Shown: piece by piece, positions 38,601 to 45,946 of the stretch
Layout of the letters: the number at the start of each line of letters is the position of its first letter
How positions within the stretch are numbered: position 1 is the stretch's first letter
Source: Hyphomicrobiales bacterium
GTDB lineage: Bacteria; Pseudomonadota; Alphaproteobacteria; Rhizobiales; Rhizobiaceae
DNA: 64,000 bases
Direction: 5' to 3'
NCBI GenBank assembly: GCA_900470155.1
Contig: UBZT01000003.1
Coordinates: forward strand, 248,001 to 312,000
Position numbers and translations under genes: made by a program
The notes under the pieces: model-generated
Seen by the model: the letters and a program-made list of their open reading frames with translations, nothing else
What the model was told of the DNA's origin: nothing
The model's database searches: none

Positions 38601-38718
38601 GCTGTCACTGATCGTCATCCCGTCGCTGCATCTCATCCTATCGGGTTTCAGCGATCACCTTGCCCTGGTCTTCAGGCCATACCTCCCGTCGGCCGAAGCA
38701 AGCGACGGAAACCGCTGA
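35641..38718 (+). CDS. RND-family inner-membrane efflux transporter
   Basis: A 1025-residue HAE1/AcrB-type pump. It starts with an N-terminal membrane helix (PLPSILLFVVLTIVGLYSFA), then the large periplasmic loop with PVVERI-like DEPVIERIEEE. The TM4 acidic pair is in GILVDDAIVEIENVVRH, and TM10-12 include GIVTKNAIMLVDFAIERE. Both acidic TM4 residues needed for proton relay are present. No outer-membrane channel gene lies next to it, so an OMF encoded elsewhere is needed. Substrate unknown. Confidence 0.94.
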   Translation: MNGNISAWAIRNPLPSILLFVVLTIVGLYSFARLPITYFPTIVTPEVKVTVEQSGATPVELETEVTRLVENAIASLPAIKELSSTIGEGRSVTTVEFELGLVSPDRAMEDVRDAVSRIRGDLPGTIDEPVIERIEEEAQSVVTYAVSSQDMTAADLAWFVDDTVTRELQGLAGVGRVERIGGADREIHVELDADRLQALSLSVSTVNETIMQTQLDRSGGRSELEGREQLLTTLAAAKTVAELANHRISLSGENSVRLADVANVRDTVAEARSFATLNGADIVGFAIYRSQGASDVAVAEKVAAAVEKLRGSRPDLRFTAVDDNVSYTAGNYHSAMDTLIEGAVLSIVIVFLFLRDWRATLVAAAALPLSIVPTFFALDLLGFSLNILSLLAITLVTGILVDDAIVEIENVVRHRNMGKSAYRAALDASDEIGLAVIAISATIIAVFAPVGMMSGEVGLYFREFGLTVAIAVFFSLAVARLITPIMAAYIMTRAPTTVEHRGQAISAYERLLRLSLRSKCMTVVSAFGLFGLAVMSLISLPTTFLPAEDAGRLMLTVELPPGATLAETRAVTDGIAAKVGKMEEVEGVLIRAGASMGGQQDVRYAVVSIDLKHKSQRPRTSFVIEAEIEEALVTMPDVRLRFLNNRGGRDVSFAVLGNDGAAVQRVSDAILRDMAQDGHFVGPASDNVAMRPELRMTVDTDKAATLGVSAAAIASTMRISTVGDVDSRMANFTEGSRQLPIRVLLDPAARGRLPIFETLSLPRADGGQVPLSAVAEINLEETVAAIDRFDRQRRIEIAADMAGGLTSGQGLERLLLLPSVKNVPDGVRVQATGDSDTEGEVFESFAVAMGAGILLVLIVLVLLFKSVLSPFTILASLPLSIGGVTAALFLSGHAISLPVVIGILMLMGIVTKNAIMLVDFAIEREAHGLSRVEAMVEACLERIRPIVMTTLAMAGGMLPSAFGVGDGGEFRAPMAIAVIGGLLVSTLLSLIVIPSLHLILSGFSDHLALVFRPYLPSAEASDGNR

Positions 38719-38777
38719 CGATTGTGTGTCAGATGCAGTGGCCCCTGATGCGGGCGACGCTTGATGGTCGGACACTC

Positions 38778-38818
38778 GATGACGGGATTGGCATTACATG
38801 CCGGTCTCGTCATCTTTC
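38778..38818 (+). terminator. Probable terminator after the RND operon
   Basis: GATGACG (38778-38784) pairs with CGTCATC (38808-38814), and an inner stem GGCAT/ATGCC (38790-38794, 38798-38802) extends it; TTTC follows. It lies 60 bp after the pump stop codon. Confidence 0.5.
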
Positions 38819-38918
38819 TGCGTAGCATTTAACAGCGCGCAACATATCGTTAAGCGAAAGCCGGAGCGTACATGGGACAAAACGAAAAGGTTTCATCCCA
38901 ACGAGGTTCTGAACGAAC

Positions 38919-39536
38919 ATGAATTACGCCCGGCATCCGTTCTTCCAGCACTACCGTATCAACGCCCTGCGGGCCCTCGGCGGTCTAGGATTCTGCCTGA
39001 TCGCTTTTACTGCCGCACCGCAGGCCTCTCCAGTGTTGAATGTCATGTTCGAGGGGGCCGGACTGCTGGCTATCTTTGTCGCGATTGCCGGCAGGGCATG
39101 GACGCTGTTCTATATTGGTGGACGCAAGAACTCCGAGCTGGTGACCATGGGCCCCTATTCGATTTCCAGGAACCCACTTTATGTCTTTAGCCTGATCGGC
39201 ATTGCCGGCATCGGCGCGCAGACCGGAAGCCTGCTGTTGACGGGTTTGCTCCTCACGGCAGCCTATTTTGCCTTCGATATGGCCATGCGTGGTGAGGAGG
39301 CTTATCTGGCCGGCCGCTATGGTGGAAATTTTGACGATTACAAGCGGATGGTACCCCGTCTTTGGCCCGATTTTTCGCTGTGGCGGGAATGCGCCGACGT
39401 ACCGCTAAGGTCGGCCGGCGCTATCGGCAGCCTGAGGGATGGAATCGTCTTTCTTGGTGCCTGGATTGTGATCGAACTCGTCAAAGTGGCCCAGCTCGCG
39501 GGTCTCCTGCCGGTCATATGGGTCTTGCCGGCCTGA
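38919..39536 (+). CDS. PEMT/ICMT-like membrane methyltransferase
   Basis: A 205-residue protein with about five hydrophobic segments and the PEMT/isoprenylcysteine-methyltransferase signature: GPYSISRNPLYVFSLIGIAG, then a Glu/Tyr-rich region (MRGEEAYLAGRYGGNFDDYK). The last 40 residues add another hydrophobic helix. Members methylate small lipophilic or lipid substrates using S-adenosylmethionine. Substrate not predictable; not in an evident operon. Confidence 0.8.
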   Translation: MNYARHPFFQHYRINALRALGGLGFCLIAFTAAPQASPVLNVMFEGAGLLAIFVAIAGRAWTLFYIGGRKNSELVTMGPYSISRNPLYVFSLIGIAGIGAQTGSLLLTGLLLTAAYFAFDMAMRGEEAYLAGRYGGNFDDYKRMVPRLWPDFSLWRECADVPLRSAGAIGSLRDGIVFLGAWIVIELVKVAQLAGLLPVIWVLPA

Positions 39537-39557
39537 CATCGCTGCCTGTCAATCGTC

Positions 39558-39573
39558 GTAACAAAATGTAATA
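39558..39573 (+). promoter_or_regulatory. Candidate response-regulator site upstream of the regulator gene
   Basis: GTAACAAAATGTAATA contains GTAACA and GTAATA about one helical turn apart, the direct-repeat layout typical of OmpR/PhoB-family sites. Related sequences occur upstream of the MipA gene (41550-41565, minus) and the kinase gene (41644-41659). Suggests autoregulation. Confidence 0.45.
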
Positions 39574-39640
39574 AAGCGCAACATTTTTGGTTTGCGCGCG
39601 GGGTAGTGTGCAAGCTTTCGGACTTGCAGGGGATACGGCA

Positions 39641-40363
39641 GTGCCGGGCAACACCACGAATGCTAAAATTCTGATCGTCGAGGATGACCCGGAGATCGGC
39701 AAACTGCTTGCGCTTGCCGTGCAGGAAAACGGAATGGTCGCGACCGTTGCAGAAGACGGGCACGTGATGAATGCGCTGCTGCGTAGTAACGAATTCGATC
39801 TCATCATCCTGGATGTCATGCTGCCGGGCGAAGACGGGTTGAGCATCTGCCGGCGCATCCGTTCCGCGAAGACGACTCCGATCATCCTTCTGACAGCACT
39901 CGGCGAAGAGGTCGATCGCATCGTCGGGCTCGAAGTTGGTGCTGACGATTACGTGACAAAGCCATTCAGCCCCAGAGAAGTTGTCGCGCGCATCCGCAGC
40001 CTGCTGCGGCGCGCTTCATACGGCCTAGTCAATAATGCGGTCCCGCGGACACTGCGCTTTGAAGGCTGGCAGATCGATCCGCTACGCCGACAAGTGCACG
40101 ACCCGAGCAACGCCCGTGTCGCAGTGACCACGACTGAATTCGACCTGCTGCTGGCCTTCTGCCGCAATCCTGGCCGCGTGATTACCCGGGAAGAGCTCCT
40201 GTCGCTCACCCATACCGGTCTCGCGGGCCCCATTGAGCGTAGTGTCGACGTGCATATCAGTCGGTTACGCCAGAAGATCGAGGCGGATCCGAGGAATCCC
40301 GTCCTGCTGCAGACTGTCAGACTCGGCGGCTACATGTTCACTGCCAGCGTCGATCAAGCCTAG
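39641..40363 (+). CDS. OmpR-family response regulator
   Basis: A 240-residue two-domain regulator. The receiver has the acidic pair in LIVEDDPE, phospho-acceptor Asp58 in LIILDVMLPGEDG, and Lys in YVTKPFSPRE. The C-terminal winged helix includes ITREELLSLTHTG, RSVDVHISRLRQKIE and VRLGGYMF. GTG 39641 is chosen because AGGGGA lies seven bases upstream; the frame is open further upstream without such a signal. Its likely partner kinase is encoded at 41670-43094, with the MipA gene between them on the opposite strand. Confidence 0.92.
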   Translation: MPGNTTNAKILIVEDDPEIGKLLALAVQENGMVATVAEDGHVMNALLRSNEFDLIILDVMLPGEDGLSICRRIRSAKTTPIILLTALGEEVDRIVGLEVGADDYVTKPFSPREVVARIRSLLRRASYGLVNNAVPRTLRFEGWQIDPLRRQVHDPSNARVAVTTTEFDLLLAFCRNPGRVITREELLSLTHTGLAGPIERSVDVHISRLRQKIEADPRNPVLLQTVRLGGYMFTASVDQA

Positions 40364-40531
40364 AGTTTGGCGGAAAGCTACCGCTCGGCTGGATCAAACA
40401 GATCGCCTCATTGTCCAGCCGGTCTGGCCGTGGGGCGTGCAAGCCTGTCACGCTCTGCCGCTTTCCTTGATGCCAACAGATGTCTTCGGCCAGCGATGAG
40501 ACGCCTTGGGCAAAATCCAAGTCGAGAGCCG

Positions 40532-40566
40532 AAAAAAGCCGGCGCGTCGCGGCCGGCTTTCTTCTT
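40532..40566. terminator. Bidirectional terminator between regulator and MipA genes
   Basis: AAAGCCGGC (40535-40543) pairs with GCCGGCTTT (40552-40560), with A-runs on the left and T-runs on the right, so it can end transcription in both directions. It lies between two convergent genes. Confidence 0.7.
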
Positions 40567-40585
40567 CGCGCATCATGGTTCTGGA

Positions 40586-41446
40586 TCAGAACTTGTAGCC
40601 GACGAACACGGACGTCGATGGCTGTAGCTTTTCGTCTACAATCGGGCTGTCGGCGGCATCGCCTGTCAATACGCCGAGGCTCGCCTCGCCGCGCACCAGC
40701 CAATTCTCGGTGAGCATGTAGGTGGCAGACGCCGACACTTCGACACGTTTGAAGCCGGCTTCAGCCTGGTATTCCGGAAGGCCGGAGTTTCCAGACTGCT
40801 CAGCGTTGACGCCGAAATAGGATTCCATGTGCTTGTCGTTGGCAATCACCGCCTCGACGCCTGCGCCCAGGATCAGCCTTTCAGTGACCGGCGCCTGGTA
40901 TTCGGCGCCGATCGTACCGATCAGGCTTTCGCTGCCATCGATGGTCTGGTCAATCGTGGCATAGAGTTCAAGGCTGTTCCAGGTGTAGGAGGCCTTTGCG
41001 CCCACAGTTGCTGCGAAGTCGATCTCGCCGAGCCCTTTGAGCCGGTCGCCGTCGTCTTCATCACGACCGCTTTCGTAGCCGACCCTGCCGGCCAGTGCAA
41101 AACCGTTATGTTCAAGCGCGGTAATCGTCACGCCGGTGGGATCAATTTCCAGCCATTCGCCATAGGTGAAGACGATGACGGGTATCGGGCTGACGGTGAA
41201 GTTTTCGCTTCCTTCATATTCCGGCTCGTAGCTACCGCCGGCGCCGACGATCAGGCTCCAGTTGCGATCGGTTTTGGGGTTGAGGCGCGCCTGATCGAAG
41301 GGGGGTTCCGGCGATTGTTCTGCAAGGATGGCGTCGGCGGAATAGGCGGCCGAGCCTGTCCCTGTCAGGGCGAGAGTGACGCCGAAGGCGCCTGAGAGGA
41401 GGGCGCTCGAATGATGTCGCCGGTTGGTCCGTTGGATAAATGACAT
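40586..41446 (-). CDS. MipA/OmpV family outer-membrane protein
   Basis: A 286-residue beta-barrel protein. A signal peptide lies within the first 36 residues (ALLSGAFGVTLALTGTGSAA), then GAGGSYEPEYEGSENFTVSP, the start of the MipA/OmpV barrel, alternating strands, and a C-terminal aromatic STSVFVGYKF suitable for BAM recognition. GGAG precedes the ATG at 41444-41446. It lies between a response regulator and its probable kinase, with candidate regulator sites on both sides, so it is the likely target of that system. Confidence 0.88.
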   Translation of the reverse strand: MSFIQRTNRRHHSSALLSGAFGVTLALTGTGSAAYSADAILAEQSPEPPFDQARLNPKTDRNWSLIVGAGGSYEPEYEGSENFTVSPIPVIVFTYGEWLEIDPTGVTITALEHNGFALAGRVGYESGRDEDDGDRLKGLGEIDFAATVGAKASYTWNSLELYATIDQTIDGSESLIGTIGAEYQAPVTERLILGAGVEAVIANDKHMESYFGVNAEQSGNSGLPEYQAEAGFKRVEVSASATYMLTENWLVRGEASLGVLTGDAADSPIVDEKLQPSTSVFVGYKF

Positions 41447-41549
41447 GGGTGCTCCAGTGATTTTACACGGGGCCGCCGGCATTCGCCCTCGGACCGTGTG
41501 TGCAACACCTGTCTCCTGTCACGGATAGATCTCGCCGGGCGTGTCTTTG

Positions 41550-41565
41550 TGTTAAACTTTGTTGC
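41550..41565 (-). promoter_or_regulatory. Candidate response-regulator site upstream of the MipA gene
   Basis: On the minus strand this reads GCAACAAAGTTTAACA, matching the regulator-gene site GTAACAAAATGTAATA at 12 of 16 positions. It lies about 104 bp upstream of the MipA ATG and points toward it. Confidence 0.45.
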
Positions 41566-41643
41566 GGTCGGACGTGTGGCGTATGAAGGGCAATTGAAGA
41601 CCGCAGACATTCCGGGTTTGTTGCTTCTGTTCGCTGCCGCAAA

Positions 41644-41659
41644 GAAACAAAACTTAATA
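41644..41659 (+). promoter_or_regulatory. Candidate response-regulator site upstream of the kinase gene
   Basis: GAAACAAAACTTAATA matches the regulator-gene site GTAACAAAATGTAATA at 13 of 16 positions. It lies just before the proposed kinase start, which would also allow a slightly later true start. Confidence 0.4.
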
Positions 41660-41669
41660 TGAAAATTCA

Positions 41670-43094
41670 GTGCAACCATCTATTCTCGGCGCTCCGGTGC
41701 CAGCACGTGCCGGTTCGTTTCGTGTGTCGGGCAAGATAGCCCTGGGAGGGATTTTGGGACTTCGCTTCCGCCTGCCGAATTCAACCATTCACGGGCAGAT
41801 CACGGCCATCATTCTCGTTTGTCTGGTCATCGTGATCATTACCGGCTCTATGTTGGAGCGCTGGGTCAAGGCGGACTACAACATCCCGGATCTGGAGGGC
41901 CTTTCGGACCGGCTCTCGGCCGTTGCCTCTGTCCTTGCTGCCGCAACCCCATTGGAAAGAGACACGATTGTTGCGACGGCAAATCGAGGCGACTGGCACC
42001 TGTCGCTGAAACCGCTGTCCTATGCCAAGCAGTTCACGACGTCTTCACCGGACGAGCCGTTCATTCAGTCGGCGATCGACTGGCTTTTTCCGCCGGACAA
42101 CAACACGACGCCGGTCGGTGGCTGGCGCACTTTCGTCGGGCCCCAGCGCGTCATGGCCGCCAAGGTCGATAACGACGTGATTCTTGTGATGGAACAGATG
42201 CCGGACAGTTTTCTACGCAGCGATGCTCTGAGTTTTGGTTCCAACTATCTCGTCGCGCTGGTGACGCTGATCATCCTGTTTTCGATGTTCGCTGTGTGGG
42301 CGATTACCAGCCCCTTGCGGCGGATCGCGGCGGCGGCAATGGAGGCGGACATCTCGCTCGGATCAGCGCCATTCGAGGAGCGGGGTAGCGTTGAGATCGT
42401 TGCCCTTGCGCGTGCACTCAATGCCATGCAACGCCGAATCTCGACTATGGTCGAGGCGCGCACCCGCATGCTGCGCGGCATCAGCCATGACTTGCGTACT
42501 CCATTGACGCGGTTGCGGCTGCGTGCCGAACGTGTCGGCGAAGAAGAGGTTCGCGAGGCGTTGCTGGTCGATATCAAGCGGATCGATCATCTCCTTAAGG
42601 AGAGCCTTGGCTATCTGCGCGACAACCATCAGCGCGAGGCGTCGCAACGCGCCGATCTTGCCTCCGTGCTGCAGACAGTGTCTGACGAGTTTGCCGATAT
42701 GGGCCATGACGTGACCTATCACGGCCCGTCGCATTTGATCGCAGAGTTCAAGCCGCTCGCCCTGACGCGCGCCGTGACGAATCTTTGTGAAAACGCGGTG
42801 AAATTTGGAACCAAGGTCGATGTCACGCTGACCGAGGTAATGGGCGAGGCGGTGGTCGATGTCGCTGATGACGGACCGGGTATTTCAGAGCAACATCGCG
42901 CGCGAGTGCTCGAACCATTTTACAAGATCGACGCAGCACGCCGAGGTGCCAATGCGGGTTTCGGTCTCGGCCTCTCAATCGTTTCCGAGATCGTTGAGGC
43001 GCATCACGGAAGCTTGCACCTGCTGGCCCGCCAATCCTGCGGACTTATAGCGCGCATCAAGATCCCGCTTAGTCTCAGCCAGAACAAGCGTTAG
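41670..43094 (+). CDS. Sensor histidine kinase (EnvZ-like)
   Basis: A membrane kinase of up to 474 residues. TM1 is about residues 42-62 (ITAIILVCLVIVIITGSML), a periplasmic sensor of about 130 residues follows, then TM2 (YLVALVTLIILFSMFAVWAI), HAMP, and the dimerisation/phospho-acceptor His273 in GISHDLRTPLTRL. The ATPase boxes are NLCENAVKF, DDGPGI and GFGLGLSIV. The GTG at 41670 gives the longest form; later GTG or TTG codons nearer TM1 are possible starts. It probably phosphorylates the regulator encoded at 39641-40363. Confidence 0.9.
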   Translation: MQPSILGAPVPARAGSFRVSGKIALGGILGLRFRLPNSTIHGQITAIILVCLVIVIITGSMLERWVKADYNIPDLEGLSDRLSAVASVLAAATPLERDTIVATANRGDWHLSLKPLSYAKQFTTSSPDEPFIQSAIDWLFPPDNNTTPVGGWRTFVGPQRVMAAKVDNDVILVMEQMPDSFLRSDALSFGSNYLVALVTLIILFSMFAVWAITSPLRRIAAAAMEADISLGSAPFEERGSVEIVALARALNAMQRRISTMVEARTRMLRGISHDLRTPLTRLRLRAERVGEEEVREALLVDIKRIDHLLKESLGYLRDNHQREASQRADLASVLQTVSDEFADMGHDVTYHGPSHLIAEFKPLALTRAVTNLCENAVKFGTKVDVTLTEVMGEAVVDVADDGPGISEQHRARVLEPFYKIDAARRGANAGFGLGLSIVSEIVEAHHGSLHLLARQSCGLIARIKIPLSLSQNKR

Positions 43095-43291
43095 GCCAGG
43101 ATCACCGCTCGGGCAAATTGGTTCCATGCATGCGTCCATCTTCAGCGCAACGATCTGGCTTCGCGGCTCAACCGGTTTCCTCACGGAAGCACCTTGCAAA
43201 CGACGTCGGTTCGATTTGCACGCAAGGCCTGTCATAGCAGCCACGTGGTGTGTGATAACCGACGGAATGTCATCTATGATCCAAATGCAAG

Positions 43292-43312
43292 GCGCGGCTT
43301 TTTGATCCGCGC
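43292..43312. terminator. Hairpin between the convergent kinase and aldolase genes
   Basis: GCGCGG (43292-43297) pairs with CCGCGC (43307-43312) around a loop containing the T-run. It lies between convergent genes and may act as a weak terminator in either direction, but no U-run follows the stem. Confidence 0.3.
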
Positions 43313-43335
43313 ACCGCATCGTTCGTCGCTGTTGA

Positions 43336-44010
43336 TCAGAGCTCGATGGTGCAACCTAGGCGAGCAAGCGCGGCGTCGACCCAGGCGCGGTCGTTCTTTC
43401 CGAGTTTGATGTTTTCCATCTGCTTCGTCTCTGCGGCGTGCTTCTTTGATGCAGCGTCGTAGACCTCTGCGATGAATTCGATCGGCACGGATAGCAGGCC
43501 GTCGGGGTCGCCGCAGATCAAATCGCCGGGATTGATGACCATGCCGTTGATGGCGATCGGCACGTTTACCTCGCCCGGCCCATCCTTATAGGGGCCGCGA
43601 TGCGTCACGCCGGCCGCAAAGACAGGAAACGATCCGGCCAAAATTTCTGCACTGTCGCGGATCGCACCAAAAATCACGATGCCGCCCAGTCCGCGCTGCT
43701 CCGCATGAGCAACCATCAGTTCGCCGATAATCGCATTGCTCAGATCGCCGCCCGCATCGACAACCACGATGTCGCCCGGTTCTGCGATATCGAGGGCCTT
43801 GTGAACCATAAGATTGTCGCCCGGACGGGCTTTGACGGTAATCGCAGGCCCCACCATGCGCCCACCTGTGTAGCATGGTCGCAGCGGCGCGCCGCCGGCC
43901 GTCATCCGCGCCATGACATCGCTCAAATTGGCGACAGGAAGTTCCGCGAATCTTTCGATCCACTCCTTTGCAACCGTTTCCTTGCGTTTGCAGACTTTGA
44001 ATCCGAGCAT
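43336..44010 (-). CDS. RraA-fold protein, HMG/CHA-aldolase-like
   Basis: A 224-residue RraA-family protein. GPAITVKARPGDNLMVHKAL, GDIVVVDAGGDLSNAIIGEL and GGIVIFGAIRDSAEI are the family blocks. An acidic residue (Glu in GEL) stands exactly 21 positions before the Arg of IRD, an E-x20-R-D version of the D-x20-R-D motif that marks 4-hydroxy-4-methyl-2-oxoglutarate-type aldolases. A retro-aldol role releasing pyruvate is therefore plausible. A strong GGAGGAA precedes the ATG. It follows the hydroxyacid dehydrogenase gene in a two-gene operon divergent from the IclR regulator. Confidence 0.85.
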   Translation of the reverse strand: MLGFKVCKRKETVAKEWIERFAELPVANLSDVMARMTAGGAPLRPCYTGGRMVGPAITVKARPGDNLMVHKALDIAEPGDIVVVDAGGDLSNAIIGELMVAHAEQRGLGGIVIFGAIRDSAEILAGSFPVFAAGVTHRGPYKDGPGEVNVPIAINGMVINPGDLICGDPDGLLSVPIEFIAEVYDAASKKHAAETKQMENIKLGKNDRAWVDAALARLGCTIEL

Positions 44011-44052
44011 GCTATTTCCTCCGTTGATTGGTTCTGGTGCGTGTATGGTGCG

Positions 44053-45069
44053 TCAGGCTAGGTCCATGTTGGCCAGCGCGCGGCGATCGAATGCCTGGCC
44101 CGTCAGCACATCGACAATGTGCTGGGCGCTTTGAACCGCCATGTTTCTCAAGGCTGATCTGCTGGCGCCGCCGACATGCGGGGTGGCGATCAGGTTCGGC
44201 AGGCCCCAAAGCGGGTGGTCTGCCCGCGGCGGCTCTTCCTCGAAGCTGTCTAGGGCGGCACCTGCGATGATGTTTCTGGTGAGAGCGTCGAAAAGGGCAG
44301 CCTCGTCGATCACTGCGCCTCGCGACGTGTTGACCAGGAAAGCATTGGGTTTCATCAGGTTAAGCCGCTCGGCGTTGACAAGATGGTGGGTTTCAGGTGT
44401 CAGCGGGCAATGCAGGCTGATGATGTCACTGGTGGACAAGACCTCGTTTAGTTCGCGGGTCACGCGCGTACCGTCGCTATCCACGGCATAGGGGTCGTAG
44501 GCCAGCGTCTCCATGCCGATGCCCTGTGCCAACTTGGCCGTGCGCCGCCCGATTTCCCCGAAACCGACAATGCCGAAACGGGCACCTGCAATGTCGCGGC
44601 CGACATATCTGGTTTTCGGCCAATTGCCGCCCTTCACTGCTATGTTGAGGAGGTTGATGTCCTTCATCGCCGTCAGCGACAGCGTCAGGGCGAGTTCGGC
44701 GACCGACTGTGCATTGGCGGCGAGTGCCCGCAAGACAGGTATGCGGTGGGTTGTCGCCGATTGCAGATCGATATTGTCGACGCCGCTGCCGTGTTTGGCG
44801 ATCACGCGTAGCCGGGGAGAGGCGGAAATAACGGTGTCGGTGATCTGGCCCTGGCGTACAAGGATGGCGTCGACTTGGTGTTCGGCAGCCAGTTCAGCGA
44901 GTTTTTCGGAGCCGCTGTAGCCGTCGGCGTAAACAGCCTTGATCGAGAATCGCTTCAGCAATTCTCCAGCTTCTGCGGCAAGTTCCGCACCCGTAACCAG
45001 CACCGAAGCCGACGCGCCCTTAGATACGCTGCGCTGAGTCGCCTTCGACAACTCGCTGATATCACTCAT
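44053..45069 (-). CDS. D-2-hydroxyacid dehydrogenase (SerA/SlcC-like)
   Basis: A 338-residue NAD-dependent dehydrogenase of the D-isomer-specific family. It shows the dinucleotide motif FGIVGFGEIGRRTAKLA, active-site Arg in LVNTSRGAVIDE, Glu in the DSFEEEP region and His in ATPHVGGASR. GGGAGG precedes the ATG at 45067-45069; further upstream the frame runs through the operator region. No ACT domain is present, unlike many phosphoglycerate dehydrogenases. Its pairing with an FMN-type hydroxyacid dehydrogenase in the opposite operon suggests oxidation of both stereoisomers of one hydroxyacid. Confidence 0.9.
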   Translation of the reverse strand: MSDISELSKATQRSVSKGASASVLVTGAELAAEAGELLKRFSIKAVYADGYSGSEKLAELAAEHQVDAILVRQGQITDTVISASPRLRVIAKHGSGVDNIDLQSATTHRIPVLRALAANAQSVAELALTLSLTAMKDINLLNIAVKGGNWPKTRYVGRDIAGARFGIVGFGEIGRRTAKLAQGIGMETLAYDPYAVDSDGTRVTRELNEVLSTSDIISLHCPLTPETHHLVNAERLNLMKPNAFLVNTSRGAVIDEAALFDALTRNIIAGAALDSFEEEPPRADHPLWGLPNLIATPHVGGASRSALRNMAVQSAQHIVDVLTGQAFDRRALANMDLA

Positions 45070-45159
45070 CAAAACCTCCCGCTTCAATCGTTCTCTGGGG
45101 AGTACCTCCGCCAGTGTTGACGAATGTCTATTATCGGGTATTGTACTAAATGAAAAGAC

Positions 45160-45176
45160 GTTGTACCTAGTACAAC
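45160..45176. promoter_or_regulatory. Candidate IclR operator
   Basis: GTTGTACCTAGTACAAC is a perfect 7-3-7 inverted repeat between the divergent dehydrogenase and iclR-type genes, 25 bp before the IclR start. Outer bases GAAAAG (45152-45157) and CTTTTC (45181-45186) continue the symmetry imperfectly. A partial repeat of the arm (TTGTAC at 45141-45146) lies close by. Confidence 0.7.
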
Positions 45177-45201
45177 AGTTCTTTTCACGGGAGGTTACCA
45201 A

Positions 45202-45897
45202 GTGCCAGGAAATTCATCAGGTGTTGTTGCGGTCGAGAGAGCCGTGTCACTGCTCGAAGCCTTCAGTGAGCTCGATTATTCGCTGACGCTCGGGGAGCTT
45301 TCGCGTCGGGCAGAGCTCGACAAGTCGACCGCGCTTCGCATCGCGCGATCTTTGGCAAAATCCAACATGCTCATTCGCAATGACGACGGTAGCTGGCGTC
45401 TGGGTCCCAAGCTCGTCCGGCTGGGCGCACTCTATCAGTCGACTTTCAAAACCTCCGCAGTCGTCGAGCCGCTCTTGGCCGATATCAGTGATGCCAGTGG
45501 CGAGAGTTCAGCCATCTATGTGAGGGAAGGAGACGCCCGGGTCTGCCTCCACAGGCACGATTCGACGCAATCCATCCGGCACACCGCCCGTATCGGCGAC
45601 ACCTTGCCGCTTGATCGTGGCGCCCCAGGCCGGGTCATCCTGGCGTTTTCGGGCGCATCCGGTGAGATTTACGACCAGATTCGCGAGCGCGGTTTCTATG
45701 CGACACATGGCGAACGGGACCCGCAGGTCGCAAGCATTGCGGTGCCGGTCTTTCGTGATGGACGCAAGCTGTTCGGCTCAATGGCTTTGACCGGCCCGAC
45801 GCCGCGCTTCACCGACGAAGCGATCGCAAAAAATCTTCAGATACTTCAGGTGGCCGCGCGAAAGTTGAGTGCGGCCATGGGAGGAGACCCGGTTTAG
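45202..45897 (+). CDS. IclR-family transcriptional regulator
   Basis: A 231-residue regulator with the N-terminal winged HTH (AVSLLEAFSELDYSLTLGEL, DKSTALRIARSLAKSNML) and the C-terminal IclR effector domain (GESSAIYVREGDARVCLHRH, LDRGAPGRVILAF). It starts at GTG 45202 after GGGAGG. It is followed at 49 bp by the TctCBA and FMN dehydrogenase genes, probably in one transcript, and is divergent from the SerA-like and aldolase genes. One palindrome in the shared gap could regulate all. Confidence 0.92.
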   Translation: MPGNSSGVVAVERAVSLLEAFSELDYSLTLGELSRRAELDKSTALRIARSLAKSNMLIRNDDGSWRLGPKLVRLGALYQSTFKTSAVVEPLLADISDASGESSAIYVREGDARVCLHRHDSTQSIRHTARIGDTLPLDRGAPGRVILAFSGASGEIYDQIRERGFYATHGERDPQVASIAVPVFRDGRKLFGSMALTGPTPRFTDEAIAKNLQILQVAARKLSAAMGGDPV

Positions 45898-45946
45898 TTT
45901 TTGGCGGGGTCCGGGCCCGCATATTGTTCCAGGGAGGAACCTACGC

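Noticed and set aside
43095..43335. Possible small gene or sRNA between kinase and aldolase genes
   Set aside because: No supported start signal and only one weak hairpin; left as an ordinary convergent intergenic region.
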